Part shown: positions 1 to 5,868 of the stretch, in pieces
Layout of the letters: each line of letters opens with the position of its first letter
Position numbering within the stretch: the stretch's first letter is position 1
Origin: Desulfuromonadales bacterium
GTDB taxonomy: Bacteria > Desulfobacterota > Desulfuromonadia > Desulfuromonadales > BM103
Reading direction: 5' to 3'
Assembly: GCA_030614505.1 (NCBI GenBank)
Contig: JAUWTX010000148.1
Location: 1 to 5,868 of the forward strand
DNA length: 5,868 nt
Notes under the pieces: generated by a model
What the model saw: only the letters and a program-made list of their open reading frames with translations
Database searches by the model: none
What the model was told of the DNA's origin: nothing
Made by a program: the position numbers and the translations under genes

Positions 1-47
1 GACTGGCAGAAATATCCAGCAGCCTGTCGGGCTGTCAAGTCAAATCA

Positions 48-431
48 TTACAAAAGAGTTGTGGTCTGTTCCGTTACCCACTCATCAATCTTGTCGCCAT
101 CTGTATCGGTGAGATCGAGAAAACGCAGTCCCATACCGGGTTCATGAGCACCCTTACGTTGATAGTGCCGCTTCCAGACAACCTCACACCGGCAGCGGAT
201 CATGTGCCGGGGCTTCATCGGCAGGGTCAATTCAATCATGAAATCTTCACCCAGTTCACGAGGGTTTACCGTAGCAATAAACAATCCGCCGCGGCTAACA
301 TTCTTGGCGTAGCCAAAAAAGGTTTTCTGGCCATCGCCACAGGGGATTTTCTCTACAATCAGCGGAGCTCGTGTAGCACGACGCTTATTCTTTTGATCCT
401 CAGTATACTCAGAACTGTCAGTCTCATTCAT
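48..431 (-). CDS. Single-domain PilZ protein, predicted cyclic-di-GMP receptor
   Basis: A 127-residue soluble protein that is essentially one PilZ domain. Both binding signatures are visible: the RxxxR arm at residues 17-21 (RRATR) and the [D/N]xSxxG motif at 44-49 (NVSRGG). The usual end of the PilZ barrel follows at 98-107 (PGMGLRFLDL). In this family these two motifs clamp a c-di-GMP dimer, so it is probably a cytosolic c-di-GMP sensor. It has no signal peptide, membrane segment or output domain, so it would act through a partner that cannot be named here. The first 16 residues are acidic and polar and are probably a flexible tail. The ATG at 431 has only a weak purine-rich stretch (AAAGAGAAG) before it. 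The gene lies 79 nt behind a glycosyltransferase on the same strand. I saw neither a clear terminator nor a convincing promoter in that gap, so cotranscription is plausible but unproven. Family assignment is secure; the target is unknown. Confidence 0.92.
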   Translation of the reverse strand: MNETDSSEYTEDQKNKRRATRAPLIVEKIPCGDGQKTFFGYAKNVSRGGLFIATVNPRELGEDFMIELTLPMKPRHMIRCRCEVVWKRHYQRKGAHEPGMGLRFLDLTDTDGDKIDEWVTEQTTTLL

Positions 432-510
432 TGGCTTCTCTTTGTCCCGCGCACTGAACGGGTAAATTCCGTATCGTTACTGCCTATAGTAGCATAGCTT
501 TTTAGATTTT
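432..510. other. AT-rich gap between glycosyltransferase and PilZ gene
   Basis: This 79-nt spacer separates two leftward genes. On the minus strand I find no -35/-10 pair with acceptable spacing and no hairpin followed by a T run, so there is no visible reason for transcription to stop or restart here. A short stem with a bulged C (482-487 with 494-498) is followed by five T residues on the plus strand. That orientation would only stop rightward, antisense transcription. Confidence 0.4.
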
Positions 511-1791
511 CTATAAACATATTAGAGACGACACACCATCATGCAAACGCAACTCCTCCAGCATCCCTGAGAGAGTCTCAGGACATCCTCGACCCTCCCA
601 TACAAAATATTCCGGAAGAACGTCCTCGGGCTCACCACGACAAAGCCCGGCATCGCACAGCAAGTGAATCAAACGCATCGTCCTGAAACCATCGAACCAG
701 ATGTGAAAAGCTTTTAAACGGCGCGCTTCAGTTTTATGCGTTGATTGCAATCGTGGCCAGACTGTTCGCCAGTCTGCTTGTTCAAGATAGTTGACCAGCA
801 CCACGGAGATCCCTTCAGCACGCATCAACAGCTCTCCAGCATCGCCAGACAGATCCTGTTCTACAGTACACAGCCAATCAGCCAGAATTTGGAAAACTTT
901 CACCGGGTAAAAGAGAACGGCTTGCGCGTCGCCATCAAGCAGACGGGCCATACTGCGCCCGGTACCGAAAGGAACCCGCTCCGATACGCGAGGCTCAGGG
1001 AACACCGTAGTGCCGGACAACAGATCAACACCATCAGTTTTTGCCAGCTTCTGCAGAAAATAAAAATCCTCCCCGGCTTTGCGACAATTCATCCCACCAC
1101 AACGCACGTAAGCTGCTGCTCGACAAGCTATGGCGCTGCCTACACTATTGAAGGCGTAGGGAGATCCGGCCAAACGCAGGCCATACACATAACTGCGCAG
1201 GAAAAGTTCGTATCGATCGATCGCAGCCTGCTGAGCAGAATCGCTCCCCGACTGATGACGAAAGGGCAAGACCGCCGCCCCCAATGCGGACTGATGGAAA
1301 TGAGTGACAATTGTCTGCAGGTAACCTGTCTCCACCAGAGTATCGGCATCAAGACAGACCAACAGAGGGTCTTCTGTCCAGCTCAGGCGCGACAGGGCGA
1401 GATCCATACCGAGCTTGCGGGCAAAACCGACCCCCGCCTGCCTAGCGGGAACCTCACATCCGGAACTGGCCGCATCAATCCAGGCAAGACAGAGCTCGGT
1501 TCGTTCGGCCAGGTCAGCCAGCCTGGCCAGGTCGATGCCATTCTGCTGCTGATCCGCAGTCGAAGCCTGCTCGCCATGGTTGACGACGATGACCACCAGA
1601 AAGCGTGCTGTCCATTGCGGCGGATTCGTCGCCAGACTCTGCAAGGTTGCAAACAGGCGGTCACCTTCAGCCAGCGACGGAATCACAACAGCACCGGCAA
1701 AGTCAGTACGGCCTTCTCCCGCAAGGGTCCACGGCCCCTTGACGGCGCTCCTGACGACATACCGCTGCACCGTTGCAGGCAGTGGATTCAT
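511..1791 (-). CDS. Family-2-like (GT-A fold) glycosyltransferase, soluble, acceptor unknown
   Basis: Starting at the ATG at 1791 the protein has 426 residues. The N-terminal half has GT-A features: a start strand AVVIPSLAEGD (34-44), a second strand LVVIVVNHGE (65-74), and the metal/nucleotide-sugar binding DxD as LVCLDADT (144-151, D148/D150). An acidic pair in GEDFYFLQKLAK (240-251) fits the catalytic-base region, and a distinctive SERVPFGTGR follows at 270-279. The last 150 residues match no domain I can name. No hydrophobic stretch is long enough to span the membrane, so it probably works in the cytosol. A GTG at 1809 would add six residues. The ATG at 1791 is preferred because it overlaps the miaA stop as ATGA and has AGGAG at 8-nt spacing. 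It should be made from the miaA transcript. Donor sugar and acceptor cannot be read from the sequence. The glycosyltransferase call is firm, the role open. Confidence 0.85.
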   Translation of the reverse strand: MNPLPATVQRYVVRSAVKGPWTLAGEGRTDFAGAVVIPSLAEGDRLFATLQSLATNPPQWTARFLVVIVVNHGEQASTADQQQNGIDLARLADLAERTELCLAWIDAASSGCEVPARQAGVGFARKLGMDLALSRLSWTEDPLLVCLDADTLVETGYLQTIVTHFHQSALGAAVLPFRHQSGSDSAQQAAIDRYELFLRSYVYGLRLAGSPYAFNSVGSAIACRAAAYVRCGGMNCRKAGEDFYFLQKLAKTDGVDLLSGTTVFPEPRVSERVPFGTGRSMARLLDGDAQAVLFYPVKVFQILADWLCTVEQDLSGDAGELLMRAEGISVVLVNYLEQADWRTVWPRLQSTHKTEARRLKAFHIWFDGFRTMRLIHLLCDAGLCRGEPEDVLPEYFVWEGRGCPETLSGMLEELRLHDGVSSLICL

Positions 1792-1804
1792 CCCTTGAGC
1801 TCCT
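1788..1804 (-). promoter_or_regulatory. Ribosome binding site and ATGA coupling at miaA/glycosyltransferase junction
   Basis: Read on the minus strand, AGGAG (1804-1800) lies inside the end of miaA and is followed after 8 nt by ATG (1791-1789). That ATG shares bases with the miaA stop TGA (1790-1788). The arrangement fixes the downstream start and is the usual signature of translational coupling, with ribosomes ending miaA and re-initiating on the next gene. Confidence 0.8.
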
Positions 1805-2687
1805 GACACGCAGCAAGAAGTTCAGCGACAGGATCATCTTCGGCATTAAGCCAATGGATGGCAATGCCCTGACGTTCCATGCGCCGAAACCAGGTTTCCT
1901 GGCGTTTGGCAAATTGGTGGATAGCACTGTTGAGCTTCTGAAAGAGATCATTTCGATTGAGCTGCCCCTGCAGATGCCGGGCGACAAAACGATATTCCAG
2001 GCCGTAATAGTCGAGGGTCTCCCAGGAGACACCGGCTGCATGCAACGCCGCAACCTCTTCGATCAGGCCGTGGTCAAGACGTTCGCGTAACCTCCTGGTA
2101 ATGCGTTTCCGTAACAGCTCCCGTGGCCAACGCAAGCCGAATATTTGCGGCGTAAACTGCGGCAGGCACAAGGGCTGCGCTTCGGCCTGCTTCTCACCTT
2201 CGGCAATCTCAATAGCACGGATCAACCGGGATCGATCCTCGAGGTTGCTGGTATTATGTTGCTCTGGCCGGAGAGCCTTCAAGCGCACCTGAAGTGCCTC
2301 CATGGTGAGCGGTTCCAGCTCCCGGCGCAAAGCCCGGTTTTCACTCACATTCACCAGCTCGTACCCTCGAAGGACCGCATCGAGGTAAAGCCCGGTGCCT
2401 CCGGCCAATATCGGCAGATGGCCGTGCCCTTGGATCTCACTGAAGGCCTGACTGAACGCTTTGGCAAAATCAAACAGGCTGAACTCGTAGCCGGGAGCTA
2501 CCACATCGATGAGATGGTAGGGGGTTGTGCCATATTCATCCAGATCCTTGCCGCTGCCAATATCCAGCCCGCGATAGACCTGTCGTGAATCGGCCGAGAT
2601 GATTTCGCCGTTGAGTTGACGGGCAGCCTGAACGGCCAGATGGGTTTTGCCCGAAGCTGTCGGCCCGAGCACAACAAGGAGGTTCAT
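1788..2687 (-). CDS. miaA: tRNA dimethylallyltransferase MiaA (variant subfamily)
   Basis: MiaA transfers a dimethylallyl group from DMAPP to N6 of A37 in tRNAs that read codons starting with U, giving i6A, which MiaB can go on to modify. This 299-residue copy is about the usual length. It has the P-loop GPTASGKT (8-15), SADSRQVY (31-38), the HLIDV strand (58-62), AGGTGLYLDAVL (95-106), a swivel/insert segment around 110-185, and the C-terminal signature FAKRQETWFRRM (259-270). The sequence departs from the textbook enzyme at two places: DIGSGKDLDEY (42-52) where DIGTAKP is common, and LDYYGLEYR (225-233) where an AIGYKE-like motif is expected. The catalytic framework is intact, so prenyl transfer is still the likely activity. 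The ATG at 2687 follows AGGAG at 11 nt, a little long. It is the first gene of a leftward unit and overlaps the glycosyltransferase by 4 nt. Confidence 0.95.
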   Translation of the reverse strand: MNLLVVLGPTASGKTHLAVQAARQLNGEIISADSRQVYRGLDIGSGKDLDEYGTTPYHLIDVVAPGYEFSLFDFAKAFSQAFSEIQGHGHLPILAGGTGLYLDAVLRGYELVNVSENRALRRELEPLTMEALQVRLKALRPEQHNTSNLEDRSRLIRAIEIAEGEKQAEAQPLCLPQFTPQIFGLRWPRELLRKRITRRLRERLDHGLIEEVAALHAAGVSWETLDYYGLEYRFVARHLQGQLNRNDLFQKLNSAIHQFAKRQETWFRRMERQGIAIHWLNAEDDPVAELLAACQELKG

Positions 2688-2701
2688 ATAAAAGACAACT
2701 C

Positions 2702-2793
2702 CTGCGAGGGAGATAGAAGATATTTTAGAAGCTCATTTATAACCGGATAGCCGACCGATGACAACGCGTATTCCCGGCAAGCTTCCCTCGCAG
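2702..2793. repeat. 10-bp inverted repeat spanning the divergent miaA/pcnB promoter region
   Basis: CTGCGAGGGA (2702-2711) is the exact reverse complement of TCCCTCGCAG (2784-2793), with 72 bp between. On the minus strand the left copy runs into the miaA Shine-Dalgarno sequence. The right copy lies in the spacer of the candidate pcnB promoter. A shorter related string, CTCGCA, recurs on the plus strand at 2834-2839, about 25 nt before the pcnB start. The repeats are seen directly; a shared regulatory role is a guess. Confidence 0.5.
2736..2764 (-). promoter_or_regulatory. Predicted sigma-70 type promoter of miaA
   Basis: On the minus strand TTGTCA (2764-2759) and TATAAA (2741-2736) are separated by exactly 17 nt. 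Each differs from the consensus at one position. Transcription would start near 2729 and give a leader of about 40 nt to the miaA ATG at 2687. This is the best promoter candidate in the window and should drive miaA and the coupled glycosyltransferase. Confidence 0.7.
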
Positions 2794-2811
2794 AGCGAAA
2801 TCTGCTATACA
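2783..2811 (+). promoter_or_regulatory. Predicted extended -10 promoter of pcnB
   Basis: TGCTATACA at 2803-2811 gives an extended -10 element: TG at 2803-2804, one base, then TATACA at 2806-2811. The box 17 nt upstream (TTCCCT, 2783-2788) is a poor -35, which is normal for extended -10 promoters. The predicted start near 2818 leaves a leader of about 47 nt before the pcnB ATG. A 5-bp inverted repeat, GCAGA/TCTGC (2790-2794 and 2801-2805), sits in the spacer and could mark an operator. Confidence 0.45.
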
Positions 2812-2864
2812 GTGACAACTTTATAGATCGTCGCTCGCAAGGCGGCAAGGACCACTGGAACTCC

Positions 2865-4151
2865 ATGGCCGCCTCCTCTCCCATCATAAACACTGCATCC
2901 GACACCCCGACGATACTTCCCCGTTCGGCCCACAGCCTTTCCCGTAGCCAGATCGATGAAAACACCCTCAAAGTACTCTATCGACTCCATCGTCACGGCC
3001 ATCTGGCATATCTGGTTGGTGGCAGTGTCCGTGATCTCCTCTTGGGCAGAGCACCCAAAGATTTTGATATCGGCACCGATGCGACACCACAGCAAGTCAA
3101 AAAGCTCTTTCGCAACTGTTTCCTGGTCGGGCGCCGGTTTCGCCTGGCCCATATAAGGTTCGGCCGTGACCAGGTCATCGAGGTTGCCACTTTTAGACGC
3201 CATCCTCACCCCGATGAGTTTCCGGAAGATCCCGCTGAACACAAATTCTTTGTGCAGAATCAGTTCGGCACGCCCCGTGAAGATGCTTTCCGTCGCGACT
3301 TCACCATCAACGCGCTTTTTTATAACATCGCTGATTTTTCGATCGTTGACCATGTCGGCGGGCTGAAAGATCTGGAGAACCGGCAGCTGCGTGTGATCGG
3401 CGATCCCCAGGTCCGCTTCGCAGAAGATCCGGTGCGCATGATGCGTGCCCTGGAGTTCCGTGCCCGTCTCAACTTTTCTCTCGACGCAAACATGCTCGAA
3501 GGAATTACCAAGCAAGCACCGCTGCTTGCCGATGCTTCGCCAGCCAGGGTGCGAGAAAAACTGATGCAGTTCTTCCGACACGGCGTTGCCGCCGACGTCC
3601 TGCAAAGGTCTCAATCTTTAGCTCTACTTCAGCCGATGATGGGTGGCTACCAGGCGGGGGAAACAACCTTCAAACTACTGGAACCACTCAATCAACACTT
3701 CAAAAAAACCGGAACCGTTGATGAAGCAATGATTCTGGCTGCGCTCTTTATCGATCGCTTCTGGCAAAAATGTCCAGTGCAGGCCTCACTGCCGATTAAC
3801 GAGGTCATGCACACTGCCGGGCATCTGCTGACTCCGTACTGCGCCTATTTTCGCCTGGCTCACGGCTTGCGTCATCAGGCCCGGGAACTGCTGGTTGGCT
3901 GCTATCGCTTCGCCCGCGGACTCGGCCATCGCGGACAGAAACGTTTCCTTCACAATTCTGCGACACCACGAGCCTTTGAGATGTTCAGGCTCTGGATTCA
4001 GGCCAGTGACGGAGATTCCGCCCTGGTGGATATCTGGCAAAAAGCCTTGCATACGGACCATAAACCATCAGATCAACCGGCCAGGCAACCGAACCACCGC
4101 ACCCATCGTCGGCCACGGCGACGTCGTCGTAGTAAACCAGCCCACGTCTAA
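2865..4151 (+). CDS. pcnB: Poly(A) polymerase I (PcnB), class II nucleotidyltransferase family
   Basis: PcnB adds 3' poly(A) tails to mRNA fragments and regulatory RNAs, which marks them for exonucleolytic decay. The 428-residue product shows the class II nucleotidyltransferase head: LVGGSVRDLLLGR (50-62), the metal-binding DxD in KDFDIGTDA (65-73, D66/D68), and LFRNCFLVGRRFRLAHIRFG (81-100). The RRFRLAH segment is the mark that separates bacterial poly(A) polymerases from CCA-adding enzymes. RRDFTINALFYN (143-154) and the neck motif RFAEDPVRMMRALEF (184-198) follow, then a helical body. The tail is strongly basic, with a run of arginines at 415-422, like the RNA-binding end of the E. coli enzyme. 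The ATG at 2865 is the only plausible start before the conserved IDENTLKVLYRL segment (30-41). Its ribosome site is poor (AAGGA, 13 nt away), so translation may be weak. The gene is divergent from miaA and convergent with the transglutaminase gene. A CCA-adding role is the less likely alternative. Confidence 0.93.
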   Translation: MAASSPIINTASDTPTILPRSAHSLSRSQIDENTLKVLYRLHRHGHLAYLVGGSVRDLLLGRAPKDFDIGTDATPQQVKKLFRNCFLVGRRFRLAHIRFGRDQVIEVATFRRHPHPDEFPEDPAEHKFFVQNQFGTPREDAFRRDFTINALFYNIADFSIVDHVGGLKDLENRQLRVIGDPQVRFAEDPVRMMRALEFRARLNFSLDANMLEGITKQAPLLADASPARVREKLMQFFRHGVAADVLQRSQSLALLQPMMGGYQAGETTFKLLEPLNQHFKKTGTVDEAMILAALFIDRFWQKCPVQASLPINEVMHTAGHLLTPYCAYFRLAHGLRHQARELLVGCYRFARGLGHRGQKRFLHNSATPRAFEMFRLWIQASDGDSALVDIWQKALHTDHKPSDQPARQPNHRTHRRPRRRRRSKPAHV

Positions 4152-4194
4152 ATTATGGGGACCAATGGCGCTCATATTGCCCTCATAATTTAGA
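4147..4194. terminator. Inverted repeat between convergent stop codons, possible bidirectional terminator
   Basis: TCTAAATTATG (4147-4157) is perfectly complementary to CATAATTTAGA (4184-4194). The stem extends inward by one G-U and two G-C pairs (4158-4160 with 4181-4183), and beyond a small internal loop CAAT (4163-4166) can pair with ATTG (4176-4179). The pcnB stop (4149-4151) and the facing gene's stop (4192-4190) pair base for base. Neither strand has a proper T run after the stem and the stem base is AT-rich, so it is not a textbook intrinsic terminator. It could still stop transcription with Rho, or act as a 3'-end stabilising hairpin for both mRNAs. Confidence 0.55.
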
Positions 4195-5868
4195 TTCTCT
4201 TCAGCAACTCTTTCAGCTGCACAACTTCCTGCGAACTCAACACCCGGTCACGAAACACAGCACCATAATAAATCCGGGCAAATTGACGACACTCCTCATT
4301 GTCAAGCTGCTCACCAATCTCCGCCAGGCCGGATCCAGGCAACAAAATCTCCTGACCGTAACGCTTCCCTATCCGTGTCCGGAATTCCTCCAGCAAGCGC
4401 GCTTCTTTTGATTTTCTCCGAAAAGATAAAGTCCCCGCAATCAGAACAACTCCGACGAGCAACCCACCGACAATTTTCCACCAGTTATCCGGTGCACGCA
4501 CCGAGCGCAGATTACGCAAGCGGTTACCGGCCTCCCGAAACAGCGATATCTGTTGTGCCAGGTCAAAGACGACGACCGCTTGAACCCAATGGTAATTGAG
4601 GCTGTCGACTAGTTGTCGCAAAGCACTCAATTGATCCCGATCACGCGCCCCCAGAGTCGTCGCAGCGTTGATGGCCCACTGGCTGGGATCGACGCGCTGC
4701 CAGCTGTTATCACTGGTCAGGACCTCGACCCAGACATGAGCGGTCTCTTCGCTGACCAGGTAGTAGCCCCCCAGCGGGTTGTAATCACCACCGTAATATC
4801 CGCCCACCAACCGGGCAGGAATTTCTGCAAGCCGTGCCAGGGTGATGTATGCCGAGGCAAAAAACTCACAGTAACCGCGTTTTTTTTCAAACAGGAAGGA
4901 GTCTATTGGATCTGGCCCGGAGGGGAGATCATCCTGAGCGTAACTGAGCTGCTGGTCGCGAAAGAAATCCGCCAGGGCATTAACACGCATGCTGACTTCT
5001 TCGCTTTCGTCACGAACCCCGGCAGCGACCTCCCGCATACGTGGCGATATTTCCTCGGGAGTTTGTAAATAAAAAGCGCGATCGACATTGCCGTTCACCT
5101 TTAGTTCAGCACCGGGACTGGCCCGCATCTCAAAACGGAAGCGGTGATCAAGAGCGCTACGGGCGATAAACATTTGGTCGGGGGTTTGCTTGTGGCGGAT
5201 CCCGCTGACAAGAGTCGGTCGATCAAGGGTGACCAGGTAACGGTCTGTGCGTGGCTCCGGGTAGATCATGAAAATGATAGGGGCAGGGCCATCAATATGC
5301 TGGCCCCCTTCTCCGGGTGGATCATTACGAACCCAGCGCCCTTCTTCTGACTGGTTAAGCACCAACGCTCGCCAGTAACGATCTTCCGGCGCAAGTTCCG
5401 GACCTTCAGCACGAAACGCAAGTTTCTTAACCCCTGAGATCTGTGCAAAACTCCCCGGCTCAACCGTCTCCGAAAGTCCGACCACACCATGGGCTGAAGG
5501 ATTGAGAAAATTCCAGAGGGGGTGACGGGTCCTTGGCAGGACCACAAAAAAGACCATCATCAGCAACAGGGAAACGGCAGGGAGGATCAGACCGACTTTG
5601 ATTAACTTGGTCAGATCCGGGCGTGTCATTATCAGGTTTTTATCGGTCACATAGACCGTCAACAGAACCAGCCCAAGCGTGACGCCGAAAACCAGCAACA
5701 CCAGGTAAACAACGAAACCTATTTCCAGATGGATCAAGGAAGACCCGGCCAGAATAAAGAGCGCCAGGACAAAAATCTGCAGATAATCTCGTCCCTCCTT
5801 AGGTGTCAATAACCGCACGATCAGCAGAACCACCATAGCGTGAACAACAGGTATGGCAACTTCTGCGC
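4190..5868 (-). CDS. tgpA: Membrane-anchored transglutaminase-like protein, TgpA type (5' end outside window)
   Basis: The frame stays open to the right edge. The ATG at 5836 is not convincing: it has no ribosome site, and the coding sequence before it (AEVAIPVVHA) continues smoothly into a membrane segment. Family members run to roughly 650-700 residues and at least 558 are here. Numbering from that internal Met: hydrophobic helices at about 1-10, 18-35, 38-63 and 78-100 (the TgpA N-terminal membrane domain, DUF3488), an outer region at 120-300, and a transglutaminase-like core. The core triad is C323 in GYCEFFAS, H367 in TAHVWVEV and D383 in RVDPSQ. One more membrane helix (about 454-472) precedes a cytosolic tail ending in FARIYYGAVF (519-528), like DUF4129. 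The core probably faces the periplasm. P. aeruginosa TgpA is reported essential, but its substrate is not clear to me. Relatives often follow moxR and DUF58 genes, which would lie to the right. The gene symbol is by family resemblance. Confidence 0.9.
   Translation of the reverse strand, partial: AEVAIPVVHAMVVLLIVRLLTPKEGRDYLQIFVLALFILAGSSLIHLEIGFVVYLVLLVFGVTLGLVLLTVYVTDKNLIMTRPDLTKLIKVGLILPAVSLLLMMVFFVVLPRTRHPLWNFLNPSAHGVVGLSETVEPGSFAQISGVKKLAFRAEGPELAPEDRYWRALVLNQSEEGRWVRNDPPGEGGQHIDGPAPIIFMIYPEPRTDRYLVTLDRPTLVSGIRHKQTPDQMFIARSALDHRFRFEMRASPGAELKVNGNVDRAFYLQTPEEISPRMREVAAGVRDESEEVSMRVNALADFFRDQQLSYAQDDLPSGPDPIDSFLFEKKRGYCEFFASAYITLARLAEIPARLVGGYYGGDYNPLGGYYLVSEETAHVWVEVLTSDNSWQRVDPSQWAINAATTLGARDRDQLSALRQLVDSLNYHWVQAVVVFDLAQQISLFREAGNRLRNLRSVRAPDNWWKIVGGLLVGVVLIAGTLSFRRKSKEARLLEEFRTRIGKRYGQEILLPGSGLAEIGEQLDNEECRQFARIYYGAVFRDRVLSSQEVVQLKELLKRI

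Noticed and set aside
20..34. Small hairpin CAGCC/GGCTG with a 5-nt loop just behind the PilZ gene, considered as a terminator
   Set aside because: The stem is only 5 bp and neither strand has a T run after it. It could be chance.
482..503. Bulged hairpin followed by TTTTT on the plus strand
   Set aside because: It points the wrong way for the two flanking leftward genes, and no rightward gene ends there.
745..1806. A 353-codon open frame on the plus strand opposite the glycosyltransferase
   Set aside because: It lies wholly antisense to a gene with clear GT motifs, its translation shows no recognisable domain, and it ends inside the miaA/GT junction. I treat it as a shadow frame.
1807..1809. 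GTG at 1809 as the start of the glycosyltransferase
   Set aside because: It would add six residues and overlap miaA by 22 nt, whereas the ATG at 1791 has AGGAG at 8 nt and the classic ATGA overlap.
2805..3614. A 269-codon open frame on the minus strand opposite pcnB
   Set aside because: It is antisense to the most conserved part of pcnB, shows no known motif, and crosses the intergenic promoter region. Shadow frame.
4613..5068. A 151-codon plus-strand frame opposite the transglutaminase core
   Set aside because: The minus-strand frame there carries the Cys-His-Asp triad; the plus-strand product has no recognisable features.
5834..5836. ATG at 5836 as the true start of the transglutaminase-like gene
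   Set aside because: There is no ribosome site in front, the frame remains open to the window edge with hydrophobic coding sequence, and the family has more N-terminal membrane helices than this start would allow.

Overview
The window carries five protein-coding genes and no RNA gene, mobile element or CRISPR array that I can recognise. It reads as an ordinary chromosomal segment of a Gram-negative bacterium of moderate GC content. The poly(A) polymerase is close to the proteobacterial PcnB type. The MiaA variant, the single-domain PilZ protein and the TgpA-type transglutaminase would fit a Desulfuromonadales/Geobacter-like deltaproteobacterium. That placement rests on remembered family resemblance and is tentative.

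Layout: the left half is read leftwards from a promoter near 2736-2764. It holds miaA (2687 to 1788), a family-2-like glycosyltransferase (1791 to 511) joined to miaA by an ATGA stop/start overlap, then a 79-nt gap and a small PilZ-domain protein (431 to 48). The 177-bp gap 2688-2864 separates miaA from the divergent gene pcnB (2865-4151, plus strand), and each side has a recognisable promoter candidate. pcnB converges on a large membrane-anchored transglutaminase-like protein (TgpA type, minus strand, stop at 4190) whose 5' end lies beyond the right edge. The 38-bp gap between the two convergent stop codons lies inside an inverted repeat that also contains both stops at mirrored positions.

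How the genes relate: miaA (tRNA A37 prenylation) and pcnB (3' polyadenylation of RNA) are both RNA-processing genes expressed divergently. The glycosyltransferase is translationally coupled to miaA. The PilZ protein behind it is a predicted cyclic-di-GMP receptor, so the left transcription unit may mix RNA modification with surface or polysaccharide control. The transglutaminase-like gene looks like the 3' part of a separate leftward unit starting outside the window.

I did not find a clear novel system. The points most worth checking are the mirrored stop-codon inverted repeat (4147-4194), a 10-bp inverted repeat spanning the divergent promoters (2702-2793), and the coupling of an unassigned glycosyltransferase to miaA with a PilZ gene behind it.
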